From JBFHRB01 sp041591915 (GTDB lineage: Bacteria; Actinomycetota; Nitriliruptoria; Nitriliruptorales; Nitriliruptoraceae): DNA of 10,113 bases. The notes beneath the pieces were generated by a model that ran no database searches, was not told the DNA's origin, and saw only the letters and a program-made list of their open reading frames with translations. This document shows positions 1 to 7,398 of this stretch, piece by piece. The translations under genes were made by a program, and so were the position numbers. Numbering within the stretch: the first letter of the stretch is position 1; each line of letters starts with the position of its first letter. The stretch covers positions 1 through 10,113 of the forward strand of contig JBFHRB010000118.1 in assembly GCA_041591915.1 (NCBI GenBank), given 5' to 3'.

Positions 1-848
1 CGGAGGTTCGCGTAGATCTCGCGCGTCGCCGTCGAGCGGTTGAGCGTGTAGAAGTGCAGGCCCGGCGCCCCGGCCTCGAGGAGGGCCGCGCAGAGCTCGG
101 TCGCGACCTCGACACCGATCCGGCGCACCTCGTCCGCGTCGTCCTCGACCGCGTGCAGCCGCTCGGCGAGGTCCGCCGGGAAGTCCGCACCGCTCAGGGC
201 CGCGAAGCGCTCGATCTGGCGGACGTTGGTGACGGGCATGATCCCGGGGATCACCGGGGTGTCGCAGCCGAGCGCGTCGAGCTCCTCGATCATCCGGACG
301 TAGTCGTGCGCGCGGAAGAAGAACTGCGTCACGCCGAAGTCCGCGAGGCCGAGCTTGTGTGCCAGCCAACGCCGGTCGGTCTCCCGGTCGGGCGACAGCG
401 GGTGGAGCTCGGGGTGGGCCGCGACGCCGACCGAGAACCCGTCGACCTCACGTGCGAGCGCCACGAGGTCGGTGGCGTGCTCGAGGTCGCCCACGTCGGC
501 GTCGGGGTCGTCCGCCGGCGGGTCGCCACGCAGGGCCAGGATGTTGTCGACGCCCTCGTCGCGGTAGCGGCCCAGGATCGCGGCCAGCTCGTCGCGGGTG
601 TGGCCGTACAGCGTGAGGTGGGCCATCGGGGTCATCGACGTGTGGCGCAGGATGTCGACGACGAGGTTGTTGGTGCGCTCGCGCGTGGAGCCGCCCGCGC
701 CGTAGGTGATCGACACGAACGACGGCCCGAGCGGCTCGAGCTCGTTCAGCGCCCTGCGCAGCGCCTGCTCACCGGCGTCCGTCTGGGGCGGGAAGAACTC
801 GAACGAGAACGTCGGCCCGGCGGCCAACAGGTCCACGATCCGTACCAC
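1..848 (-). CDS. metF: 5,10-methylenetetrahydrofolate reductase (C-terminus cut by window edge)
   Basis: Reduces 5,10-methylene-THF to 5-methyl-THF with FAD and NAD(P)H, supplying the methyl group for methionine synthesis in the cytosol. Reading the minus strand gives 282 codons before the edge; bacterial MetF proteins are usually 280-300 residues, so only a short tail is missing. Visible family signatures are FSFEFFPP (residues 14-21, E17 matching the catalytic Glu28 of E. coli MetF), TYGAGGS (48-54), LALRGDPP (104-111, D109 matching E. coli Asp120), an HPE motif, PGIMPVTN, and GLHFYTLNR near the end. The GTG at 848 is preceded by GGAG at a 5-base gap; another GTG lies four codons downstream. 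A weak promoter (TTGGCG, 19-base spacer, TACCCT, at 909-939) starts at the stop of the upstream glycosyltransferase, so metF may have its own transcript. The identification is secure. Confidence 0.96.
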   Translation of the reverse strand, partial: MVRIVDLLAAGPTFSFEFFPPQTDAGEQALRRALNELEPLGPSFVSITYGAGGSTRERTNNLVVDILRHTSMTPMAHLTLYGHTRDELAAILGRYRDEGVDNILALRGDPPADDPDADVGDLEHATDLVALAREVDGFSVGVAAHPELHPLSPDRETDRRWLAHKLGLADFGVTQFFFRAHDYVRMIEELDALGCDTPVIPGIMPVTNVRQIERFAALSGADFPADLAERLHAVEDDADEVRRIGVEVATELCAALLEAGAPGLHFYTLNRSTATREIYANL

Positions 849-939
849 GGGTGCTCCAGCGTCTGGGGGAGTGCATCCGGGCCGGACTCGACCGTGCAGC
901 GGGGTCGCAGGGTACGCCGCACGGGGCCCACGTCGCCAA

Positions 940-1962
940 CTACAGCTGGCGGTAGAGCTTGGCGTACTCCCGCGCGGTGTCGCTCCAGGTGTGGATCGGG
1001 ACCTTGGCGCCCCGGCGGGCGGCGACCTGGGTGACCGCGACGGCGGCCCCCTCGCCGTCGCCGAGCGGGAAGAACGCCGCATCGCGGCCGGCGACCTCGC
1101 GGTGGACGGGCAGGGCCGAGCAGGCGACCGGGCACCCGCGGGCCAGTGCCTCGGCGACGGGGAGGTCGAAGCCCTCGTACTCCGACGGCGCGACCAGCGC
1201 GACGGCGTGGTCGTAGAGCCACGCCAGGCCGAGGTCGAGCACGTCACGCGCCCACAGCACCTTTGCGTCGATGCGCCGGATCCGCTCGAGGTCGTAGGCG
1301 GCGTCAAGCCCGCCCGCGAGGACGAGCGGGAGGTCGAGGATGCGGGCCGCGTCCGCGGCGACGTCGGGGCGCTTGCGGTCCGTGAGGGACCCGACGAACA
1401 GCAGGAACTGCTCGGGCACGCCCACGGTCAGCCCGGAGTCCATGTCGACCACCCGGGGGCGCTCGCCCTCCTCGGGCAGCGCCACGACGCCGCTGCGGAT
1501 GACGTGCAGACGGGTCGCGTCGACGTCGTACTGCGACAGCTCGTCCGCGACGGCCTGCGTCGGCGTGACGATGGCGTTCACGTTCCGCAGCGACCGGCGC
1601 CCGAGCCGTGCCCAGACCTCGCGCCCCGTGCGCTCGTAGTCGCGGTGCCCGCCGAGGACCTGGTCGTCGTGGACGGTCCACACGGTCGGGACGGGGACCC
1701 GGGGAGGCGGGAAGGCCGGGGCGTGGAGCACGTCGATCTCGCGGTGGGCCGCCGCCCGCTTGAGTCCCTTCTGGTACCAGCGCAGCTGGTCGAACAGGAT
1801 CTGCTGCGGCGTGTCGGCGACGCGCGGCTTGCGGAGGTCGACGACCGTGAGGTCCTCCTCCTCGGCGACCCCCACGAGGGCCGTGAGCAGTTCGCGGACG
1901 TACCGCTCCCACCCGGTGACGCGGTTGCGTTGCGCCGCGGTGACGTCCAGGCCGATCCGCAC
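940..1962 (-). CDS. GT4-family glycosyltransferase
   Basis: Predicted retaining glycosyltransferase of the GT-B fold, family GT4, moving a sugar from a nucleotide donor to an unknown acceptor. The 340-residue length is normal for the family. The N-terminal half begins MRIGLDV and has the acceptor-side motif TGWERYVREL (16-25). DVLHAPAFPPP (77-87) and PTVWTVHD follow. The C-terminal half starts with LLFVGSLTDRKRPD (187-200), and the donor-site E-x7-E motif lies in SEYEGFDLPVAEAL with E263 and E271. No signal peptide or membrane segment is seen, so it is probably a cytosolic or peripheral enzyme. The start chosen is GTG at 1962, with GGAGG 8 bases upstream; a TTG at 1986 would add 8 residues but lacks such a site. 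Neighbours upstream (acyltransferase) and downstream (metF) do not reveal the substrate. The family is sure; acceptor and product are unknown. Confidence 0.9.
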   Translation of the reverse strand: MRIGLDVTAAQRNRVTGWERYVRELLTALVGVAEEEDLTVVDLRKPRVADTPQQILFDQLRWYQKGLKRAAAHREIDVLHAPAFPPPRVPVPTVWTVHDDQVLGGHRDYERTGREVWARLGRRSLRNVNAIVTPTQAVADELSQYDVDATRLHVIRSGVVALPEEGERPRVVDMDSGLTVGVPEQFLLFVGSLTDRKRPDVAADAARILDLPLVLAGGLDAAYDLERIRRIDAKVLWARDVLDLGLAWLYDHAVALVAPSEYEGFDLPVAEALARGCPVACSALPVHREVAGRDAAFFPLGDGEGAAVAVTQVAARRGAKVPIHTWSDTAREYAKLYRQL

Positions 1963-2013
1963 GACCTCTACCTCCGACCTCGGCAAGGTACTCCTGCCGC
2001 CGGTCGCGGCGTA

Positions 2014-2049
2014 CCCGGGCGGCGAACCGTTTCGCGCTGGTCGCCCGGG
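2014..2049 (-). terminator. hairpin directly after the acyltransferase stop codon
   Basis: Perfect 8-base arms CCCGGGCG (2014-2021) and CGCCCGGG (2042-2049) enclose a second perfect stem GCGAA/TTCGC (2022-2026 and 2031-2035) with a CCGT tetraloop and a 6-base bulge. The structure begins at the base after the TAG stop. It has no T-tract on the minus strand, so it may be a weak terminator, an RNA 3'-end stabiliser or a pause site rather than a full intrinsic terminator. Confidence 0.4.
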
Positions 2050-4809
2050 CTACGCGAGTGCCGTGTCCCCGACCTTCATCCGCATGTCGACCGCGACCGC
2101 GCCCGACGGTCGCACGAACACCGGGTTGAGGTCGAGCTCGCTGATCTCGGGCAGGTCCTCCACCATCGCGCTGATCCGGTAGAGCAGCTCCTTCAGCGCG
2201 TCGACGTCCACCGGTGCCGAGCCCCGGTAGCCGGTCAGCAGCGGCTTCATGCGCAGCCCGTCGATCATCTCGTCCACGTCGACGTCGGTCAGCGGCGTGA
2301 TGCGCACGGACACGTCCTTGAGCAGCTCGACCAGCGAGCCGCCCATGCCCGTCATGACGATCGGCCCGAAGCTCGGGTCGTGGCTCACGCCGACGACCAT
2401 CTCGACGCCGTCCGTGACCATCTCCTGGACGAGGAACGCATCCGCGTGCTCCTCCATCCCGGCCTCGATCAGGTTCGTGCGCATCTGCTCGATCGCGCGA
2501 CGCACCCCGTCCGGCGACCGCAGGTCGAGGGCGACCCCGCCCACGTCGATCTTGTGGATCGGTGCCGCGACCTTGACCGCGACCGGCACGTCGAACTCGG
2601 CCTGCGCCTCCGCGCCCTCCTCCGCCGACCGCACGATCCGCGACTTCGCCAGCGGGACGCCGTAGGCCCCGAGCACACCCTCGACCTCGGCCGTGCTCAG
2701 CCAGACCTCGCGCTTGGCCTTGCGGGGCGCGGCCCGCGTCGCCGCGGCGGCATGGGGCTTGCCGATCAGGCGCTTGCCGTGCTCGTCGGTCGTCGGGGCC
2801 GCGGTCAGGGCGGCCTCGATGATGGACCGCGCCTGGGCGGGGTCCATGCCCTGAGGTCGGACGACCTCGCCGACCGGTCGCTGCCGCCACGCCGAGTAGC
2901 GCGCGACGCGGCCGAGGGCGCGCGCCGCGTCCTCGGGGAACGCGAAGGACGGGATGTTGGCCTCGGCCAGCTCGTCGGGCACGCCGCGCGCCGACATGAA
3001 GATCGAGATCACGGGCTTGTCGGCGGGCACGTCCTTGCGCGCCGCGACCAGCGCGTCGGCCACGTCCTGCGTCGACGTCGTCCCGGCCGGGATGAAGATC
3101 ACGAAGACGGCATCGACCTCGTCGGCGTTGCCGAGGATCCGCAGCGCCCGGCCGTACCCCTCGGCCGAGGCGCTGGCGATCATGTCGACCGGGTTGTTGA
3201 TCCCGGCCTCCGGCGGCAGGAACTCGCGCAGCTTGGCCTTCGTGTCGTCGCTCAGCTGAGGAGCGGTCAGGCCGTTGGACTCGCACGCGTCGGCCGCGAG
3301 GATCCCGGGTCCGCCCGCGTTGGTCAGGATCGCGACGTTGGGGCCCGGCGGTGGCGGCTGCGACGACAGCAGCGCCGCCACGTCGAACAGCTCCTCCAGC
3401 GTCTCGGTGCGGATGACCCCGGTCTGGCGGAACAACGCCGAGACCGCGACGTCACCGGCTGCCATCGCGCCCGTGTGCGACGACGCGGCGCGCGCACCTG
3501 CGCCCGTGCGCCCCGACTTCACGACCACGATCGGCTTCTTGCGCGACACCCGCCGCGCGATCCGCGAGAACTTGCGCGGGTTCCCGAACGACTCCAGGTA
3601 GAGCAGGATGACGTCGGTCGCCGGGTCGTCCTCCCAGTACAGCAGCAGGTCGTTGCCCGAGATGTCGGCCTTGTTGCCGATGCTCACGAACGTGGAGATG
3701 CCGAGCCCGAGGTTCGCTGCGTGCTCGAGCACCGCGAGGCCGAGCGCGCCCGACTGCGACGAGAACGCGAGCCGACCCGGCATCGGGAAGATCGTCGAGA
3801 ACGTGCCGTTCATGCGCACGTCCTCGCCGGCGTTCATCAGGCCCATGCAGTTGGGCCCGACGATCCGCAGCCCGTGGCCGCCGGCGATCTCCATGAGGTC
3901 GCGCTGCAGCGCCTTGCCGTCGTCACCGGCCTCGCCGAAGCCTGCCGAGATGACGCACACGGCCCGCACACCGAACTCGCCGGCCTCGTCGACGACCGCG
4001 TTCACGTACTTCGCCGGCACGCACACGTAGACGAGGTCGGGTACCTGCGGCAGGTCGCTGAGGCTCTTGTAGGCCGCCACCGACTGCACGACCGGCGACG
4101 ACACGTTGACCGGGTAGACCGGCCCGTTGAACCGTCCCTCGAGGAGGTTGCTGAACACGAGCCCGCCGATGGAGCGGGGGTCGCGGCTCGCCCCGACCAC
4201 CGCGACCGCCTTCGGGTCGAAGAACCGCTGGAGGGCAGCCTCGGCGGCCCTCTTCTCGTCCGCATAGATGGCGGCGAGGAAGTCGGCCGTCGGTGCGAGG
4301 TCCATGGCTGCCCGCACGACCCCGCCCGCGTCGTCGGCGTCCTGGTCGTAGTCGAGCCCGGCATCGCGGAGCAGGCTCATCATGCGCTCGTTGCTGGCGA
4401 GCAGGGCGCCGTGCAGGCGCGTGATGCCGGCCTCGCGCGCCTCGTCCGCCAGCTCGCGGATCAGGACCGTGCCGATGCCGCGGCCCTGCTGCGCATCCTC
4501 GACCAGCGCGGCGAACTCGGCCGAGTCCGCGCCCGGCTCGTCGCGCTCGAACCGCGCGACGCCGAGGATCCGCTCGTCGTCGCCGCGGCCGGCGACGGCG
4601 ACCAGCGCGAGCTCGATCGCCGGGTCGAGGTCGGTGAACCGGCGGACGGTCGTCTCGTCGATCTCGAAGGGGCCCAGGAACCGCTGCCGGCGGGACTCGT
4701 CACTGGTGCGTCCCCACATCGCGAGCAACCGCTCGTCGTCGAACGGCTCGATCGGCCGGATGCGGATGGTCGTCCCGTCGGGCAGCACGTGGCTGTGCGC
4801 GTCGGTCAC
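2050..4809 (-). CDS. GNAT plus NDP-forming acyl-CoA synthetase-like protein (PatA-type lysine acyltransferase)
   Basis: Probable protein lysine acetyltransferase of the Pat type, whose known members acetylate AMP-forming acyl-CoA synthetases such as Acs and switch them off. The 919 residues read in order: an N-terminal GNAT domain (about 12-172) with the acetyl-CoA loop QQGRGIGT (107-114); a CoA-binding Rossmann domain (about 195-325; AVAVVGASRDPRSIGG at 201-216, IVGPNCMGL at 316-324); two ligase-CoA subdomains (about 345-650) with SSHTGA carrying H445, the position of the phosphohistidine in active ADP-forming synthetases; an Ala/Arg/Lys-rich linker (about 680-702); and an ATP-grasp domain (703-912) with GMGGSLVELLKDVS and ELDLNP. 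The GNAT-first order matches PatA of Streptomyces lividans and is opposite to enterobacterial Pat/PatZ. The start is GTG 4809 with GAGGAG 6 bases upstream. No cNMP-binding domain is present, unlike mycobacterial Pat. It could also be a true acyl-CoA synthetase fused to GNAT. Confidence 0.9.
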   Translation of the reverse strand: MTDAHSHVLPDGTTIRIRPIEPFDDERLLAMWGRTSDESRRQRFLGPFEIDETTVRRFTDLDPAIELALVAVAGRGDDERILGVARFERDEPGADSAEFAALVEDAQQGRGIGTVLIRELADEAREAGITRLHGALLASNERMMSLLRDAGLDYDQDADDAGGVVRAAMDLAPTADFLAAIYADEKRAAEAALQRFFDPKAVAVVGASRDPRSIGGLVFSNLLEGRFNGPVYPVNVSSPVVQSVAAYKSLSDLPQVPDLVYVCVPAKYVNAVVDEAGEFGVRAVCVISAGFGEAGDDGKALQRDLMEIAGGHGLRIVGPNCMGLMNAGEDVRMNGTFSTIFPMPGRLAFSSQSGALGLAVLEHAANLGLGISTFVSIGNKADISGNDLLLYWEDDPATDVILLYLESFGNPRKFSRIARRVSRKKPIVVVKSGRTGAGARAASSHTGAMAAGDVAVSALFRQTGVIRTETLEELFDVAALLSSQPPPPGPNVAILTNAGGPGILAADACESNGLTAPQLSDDTKAKLREFLPPEAGINNPVDMIASASAEGYGRALRILGNADEVDAVFVIFIPAGTTSTQDVADALVAARKDVPADKPVISIFMSARGVPDELAEANIPSFAFPEDAARALGRVARYSAWRQRPVGEVVRPQGMDPAQARSIIEAALTAAPTTDEHGKRLIGKPHAAAATRAAPRKAKREVWLSTAEVEGVLGAYGVPLAKSRIVRSAEEGAEAQAEFDVPVAVKVAAPIHKIDVGGVALDLRSPDGVRRAIEQMRTNLIEAGMEEHADAFLVQEMVTDGVEMVVGVSHDPSFGPIVMTGMGGSLVELLKDVSVRITPLTDVDVDEMIDGLRMKPLLTGYRGSAPVDVDALKELLYRISAMVEDLPEISELDLNPVFVRPSGAVAVDMRMKVGDTALA

Positions 4810-5119
4810 CCGTCGCTCCTCGTCGTCCGCGACCGTCGCGTCCCGACGGCAGCACCGGCATCCAACCCGCCGAGACGGGCAACCGGCAACCCCCGACCCG
4901 GTCCGACGGCGGGGGTCCGTACGCGAAGCCCGGGGGGCCGTCAACCACGAACTCGGAGAACCGGTTGTGGCGGGGGCCGCTGGACGGCACGATGCACGCA
5001 CCCCCGAAACCGAAGAAGGTCGCCGGATGAGAGTGCGGACATCAGAGCCGGTCGACCCCGCGGTCGCAGGTGCCCAGGCTCGGCTCGATCGACTGGATGA
5101 CGCCGAGGAGGGGGTCGCG
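4810..5119. other. divergent intergenic region (310 bases)
   Basis: This gap lies between two divergently read genes, the acyltransferase (minus) and the NTF2-like gene (plus). It holds the acyltransferase promoter candidate and its overlapping inverted repeat. I found no convincing plus-strand promoter for the NTF2-like gene. Frames extended through this stretch show rare codons and poor third-position GC, so I see no additional gene here. Confidence 0.5.
4916..4944 (-). promoter_or_regulatory. candidate sigma70-type promoter of the acyltransferase gene
   Basis: On the minus strand TTGACG (4944-4939, five of six matches to the -35 consensus) is separated by exactly 17 bases from TACGGA (4921-4916), which keeps the TA of the -10. 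Transcription would begin near 4909, giving a leader of about 100 bases. A 7-bp inverted repeat ACCCCCG/CGGGGGT (4889-4895 and 4910-4916) overlaps the end of the -10 and the start point and could be an operator or leader hairpin. Confidence 0.45.
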
Positions 5120-5632
5120 ATGGGCGGCTACGAACCCAACGGCATCGCCGAGACCGACGGCTTCCACATCGAGGCCGCCGGTGAGCCGATCGACGTCGAC
5201 GAGGAGCCGGAGGCGCACGTCGGCTCGAGCCTCGATGACGCCATCGACGCCTTCAGCGAGGGCTTCAACGCCCGCGACCTCGACGCGCTCTTCGACGTCC
5301 TGTCCGGCGACTGTGAGTTGCCGGGCTTCGGTGGCGACCGCGACAACTTCGGTGACACCGTCGAGCAGCTGTGGGAGACGCGGCCCACCTGCCTGTGCAC
5401 CCGGGGCGATCTCGACGGACAGCCGGTCGGCGTGCTGTGGGAGGTCGGCGACGACGGGCGCTGGTGGAAGGTCGCGCCGGTCGCGTTCGAGGAGGCGCGC
5501 TCGGGCCGGCTCGCCGTCGTCGAGCTGATCGACGACGAGGCGCTGCTCGATGCCATCGACGCCCCTGAGCCCGAGCGGGAGTTCGACGAGGGCGCCCGCT
5601 GGTCGGACTGGGACGAGGGCGCGGGCGACTAG
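5120..5632 (+). CDS. small acidic NTF2/SnoaL-like protein, function unknown
   Basis: A soluble 170-residue protein. Residues about 38-146 look like an NTF2/SnoaL-type cone fold: an opening helix DDAIDAFSEGFNARDLDALFDVLS, then alternating strands with Trp-rich stretches (VGVLWEVGDDGRWWKVAPVA). Such folds serve as small-molecule-binding pockets, isomerases or protein partners, and no catalytic set is recognisable. The first 35 residues and the tail (REFDEGARWSDWDEGAGD) are strongly acidic and probably flexible. C65, C91 and C93 are the only cysteines. The start is ATG 5120, with a strong GAGGAGG 8 bases upstream. ATG 5027 is in frame and also has a weak ribosome site, but its 31 extra codons include AGA, ACA, TCA and CGA, unlike the G/C-ending codons that follow. 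The gene is divergent from the acyltransferase. The coding call is firm; the fold is inferred by eye. Confidence 0.82.
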   Translation: MGGYEPNGIAETDGFHIEAAGEPIDVDEEPEAHVGSSLDDAIDAFSEGFNARDLDALFDVLSGDCELPGFGGDRDNFGDTVEQLWETRPTCLCTRGDLDGQPVGVLWEVGDDGRWWKVAPVAFEEARSGRLAVVELIDDEALLDAIDAPEPEREFDEGARWSDWDEGAGD

Positions 5633-5681
5633 CACCGGCCCCCGGCGCAGCGTCCACAAGGACGCGCTGCAGGCCGGCCCG

Positions 5682-5701
5682 CGCACGTGTCTGGACGTGC
5701 G
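5682..5701 (+). terminator. hairpin downstream of the NTF2-like gene
   Basis: Perfect 7-base arms CGCACGT (5682-5688) and ACGTGCG (5695-5701) with a 6-base loop, 50 bases after the stop codon. There is no T-tract, so termination strength is uncertain; the next plus-strand gene begins 160 bases further on. Confidence 0.35.
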
Positions 5702-5864
5702 TCAGAAGCCGGTCAACCCGGGCGTGGCCCACGTTCAACCGCCGAAACCACCCCGAGGGCCCATACCCGACCCGTGACCACCGTGCGATGCTGGTGGCCA
5801 CGCTCCGTTGGCGCCTCGCCGCTGCCGTGGAGCGGTGCGTCTCCCACACGAACGGGGGTCATGG

Positions 5865-6578
5865 GTGGCGAGTGTCGCAGTGCCAGAGGGGTTCTCCAGC
5901 CGCACCGTCCGGCCGCTGGAGACGACCCTCATCCGTCAGGCCCTGCTGCTGATCGCCCTCGGCTCGCCGGTCGTCGCCATCGACATCGCCGTGGGCGGGA
6001 TCGACACGTTGCCCGACGCGGTCGGGTTCGCCCTCATCGCCGGCGGGCTCCTCTTCCTGACCCGCCAGCCGCTCGGCCGGCCGGCCGAGCGGATGTTCGG
6101 GCTCGCCGCCGGGTTCGCGCTCATCGCGGCCCTGGGCGCGGTGCTGGTGTCCGCCAACGCTCCCGGCGCGTACCGCACGGGGATCGCCGCGGTCGCGACC
6201 CTCACGACCGAGCTGGCGCTCATCGCGGGCGTGCGAGCGTTCCTCGTGGCGATGCGCCGCGCCGCGCACCACCACCGGATGCCGATCTCGCGGGCGAGCT
6301 GGCGCACCTCCACGAGCGTGCACGCGTGGATGATCGAGGTGCCCTTTGTGTTCCTCGCGACGCGGTCGATCGTCGTGTTCGCGACGAGCGGCGTGTACAT
6401 GCCGGTCCTCGACATGCCGCCCACCTGGTGGATCGTGGCCTGGCTCGTCCCCGTGGTCCACATCGTCCTGTCGCTGCTGCGTTCGCGCAGTGAGTTCGCG
6501 AGCATGCGCACGCAGCCGCGCGAGCGTCCGCGCGAGATCGAGTGGCGCTGGGCGGGAACGGGTGCCCGAGGGGCGTAG
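5865..6578 (+). CDS. six-helix integral membrane protein, function unknown
   Basis: A 237-residue membrane protein I cannot assign to a function. Six hydrophobic segments are visible: ALLLIALGSPVVAIDIAV, AVGFALIAGGLLFL, MFGLAAGFALIAALGAVLV, IAAVATLTTELALIAGVRAFLV, WMIEVPFVFLATRSIVVFA and WWIVAWLVPVVHIVLSLL. The turn between helices 1 and 2, IDTLPDAVGFALIAGG, resembles the LPD-x-x-G-x-x-L-I-x-x-G signature seen in small uncharacterised bacterial membrane proteins. A His/Arg-rich stretch (RRAAHHHRMP) lies between helices 4 and 5, and the basic tail is probably cytoplasmic. The start chosen is GTG 5865, with GGGGGT about 7 bases upstream; the in-frame TTG at 5808 would add 19 codons with poor third-position GC. 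No signal peptide or catalytic motif is seen. It is convergent with the flavin-reductase gene, 13 bases away. Confidence 0.82.
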   Translation: MASVAVPEGFSSRTVRPLETTLIRQALLLIALGSPVVAIDIAVGGIDTLPDAVGFALIAGGLLFLTRQPLGRPAERMFGLAAGFALIAALGAVLVSANAPGAYRTGIAAVATLTTELALIAGVRAFLVAMRRAAHHHRMPISRASWRTSTSVHAWMIEVPFVFLATRSIVVFATSGVYMPVLDMPPTWWIVAWLVPVVHIVLSLLRSRSEFASMRTQPRERPREIEWRWAGTGARGA

Positions 6579-6591
6579 GCGCGCGTGCGCC
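6578..6591. terminator. short hairpin between convergent genes
   Basis: GGCGC (6578-6582) and GCGCC (6587-6591) form a perfect 5-bp stem with a GCGT tetraloop in the 13-base gap between the membrane protein and the flavin-reductase gene. It could serve both directions, but it is short and lacks a T-tract. Confidence 0.3.
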
Positions 6592-7275
6592 CTATGGGTC
6601 GCGCCTCGGGATCGCCTTGCCGCTGCCGGGCTCGGTCCCCGCGACGTCGTCCCACGTGGGACGCGGGAGCTTGAACAGCCGGTCGAGCGTCGCGTAGCCC
6701 GTGCCGGCCAGCCGCGCGACGGGGTCCAGCAGGTCCGCCTGCACCCGGCCATCGCGCCACACGGACGGGTCCACGTGGATGTGCGTGACCCGTCCGATCA
6801 CGATGTGGCCGTTGCCGGCGACGACCTCCTCGACGAACCGGCACTCGAGGTGCGCCTTGGCCCGCGCGACACGCGGGGCGTCGACCGTGGCGGAGGCGGC
6901 GGACTCGAGCCCTGCCCACGTGAACTCGTCCTCCTCGGGCGGGAAGTTCGTGGCCGTGAAGTTCATCTCCTCGACCAGGTCCTGGCTCACGATGTTGACG
7001 ACGAACTCGCCGGTCTCGCGGATGTTCCGAAGGGTGTCCTTCACCCCCGACGAGCTGAAGACCACGTGCGGCGGATCGTGCGCGACGACGTTGAAGTAGG
7101 AGTGGGGCGCGACGTTGCGGACGCCGTTCGGACCGAGGGTGGACACCCAGGCGATGGGCCTGGGGATCACGAGGCCGGTCATGAGGAAGTAGACCTGCCG
7201 AGGTGCCCAGTCTGCGGGGTCCACCTCGAGGGGCGCGTCGAGCTCCTCGGGTGGTTCGGGGTGGGAGGACACCAT
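6592..7275 (-). CDS. flavin reductase-like (FMN-binding split-barrel) family protein
   Basis: A 227-residue cytosolic protein of the flavin-reductase-like family. Members bind FMN in a split beta-barrel; some supply reduced flavin to a partner monooxygenase, while others have unknown partners. After an acidic, proline-rich leader (1-22), the fold begins near W23-Y29. The family signature is present: IPRPIAWVST (37-46), then GVRNVAPHSYFN (51-62) and PPHVVFSSS. Further on, GEFVVNI and the NFPPEEDEF segment are also typical. The barrel ends near residue 180. The tail beyond (LFKLPRPTWDDVAG and on) is polar. The start is ATG 7275, with GGAG 10 bases upstream; GTG 7272 is adjacent. It is divergent from the receiver gene across a 197-base region. 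No monooxygenase lies nearby, so the electron acceptor cannot be inferred. Confidence 0.9.
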   Translation of the reverse strand: MVSSHPEPPEELDAPLEVDPADWAPRQVYFLMTGLVIPRPIAWVSTLGPNGVRNVAPHSYFNVVAHDPPHVVFSSSGVKDTLRNIRETGEFVVNIVSQDLVEEMNFTATNFPPEEDEFTWAGLESAASATVDAPRVARAKAHLECRFVEEVVAGNGHIVIGRVTHIHVDPSVWRDGRVQADLLDPVARLAGTGYATLDRLFKLPRPTWDDVAGTEPGSGKAIPRRDP

Positions 7276-7314
7276 CGGTGCAGCACTCCGGTCGGGGGTC
7301 GGTGCGGTTGGGCT

Positions 7315-7351
7315 GTGCCGAGCCTAGGCACGTCGAACTACGGAACTTCCG
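7315..7351. promoter_or_regulatory. palindromes in the flavin-reductase/receiver divergent region
   Basis: Two inverted repeats sit close together: GTGCC (7315-7319) with GGCAC (7327-7331), containing the perfect palindrome GCCTAGGC (7322-7329), and CGGAA-C-TTCCG (7341-7351). On the minus strand TAGGCT inside the first fits the TAnnnT -10 pattern, but no good -35 precedes it. An operator controlling the flavin-reductase gene is possible but unproven. Confidence 0.3.
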
Positions 7352-7392
7352 CCGATCCTGTGCGAACGGGTGGCCGAGCGGCAGCGCGCCGG

Positions 7393-7398
7393 TACGGT
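7393..7398 (+). promoter_or_regulatory. candidate -10 element of the receiver gene
   Basis: TACGGT fits the actinobacterial TAnnnT -10 pattern and lies 75 bases upstream of the receiver ATG. The -35 region (TGGCCG at a 16-base spacer) is poor. The surrounding 10-mer GTACGGTGGG (7392-7401) recurs at 7973-7982, in front of the candidate small RNA, which raises its interest. Confidence 0.3.

Noticed and set aside
54..1034. A 326-codon plus-strand frame over metF
   Set aside because: It is the antisense reading of metF, whose FEFFPP, RGDPP and HFYTLNR motifs fix the real frame.
1304..3286. A 660-codon minus-strand frame
   Set aside because: It runs across parts of the glycosyltransferase and Pat-like genes in a shifted frame, giving Arg/Gly/Ala-rich nonsense; the true frames carry the motifs.
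706..5100. A 1464-codon open frame on the plus strand
   Set aside because: It is antisense to metF, the glycosyltransferase and the Pat-like gene, all of which have clear family motifs. Its protein is Arg/Asp/Val/His-rich low-complexity sequence, as expected when a GC-rich gene is read backwards; no ribosome site or domain is seen.
5027..5119. An upstream ATG start for the NTF2-like gene
   Set aside because: In frame with a weak ribosome site, but the 31 extra codons have many A/T-ending codons, and the ATG at 5120 has a much stronger GAGGAGG.
5687..6493. A 268-codon plus-strand frame over the membrane protein gene
   Set aside because: It reads the membrane protein gene in another frame as Arg/Ala/His-rich sequence, without domain or ribosome site; the overlapping hydrophobic frame with a GTG start is far more plausible.
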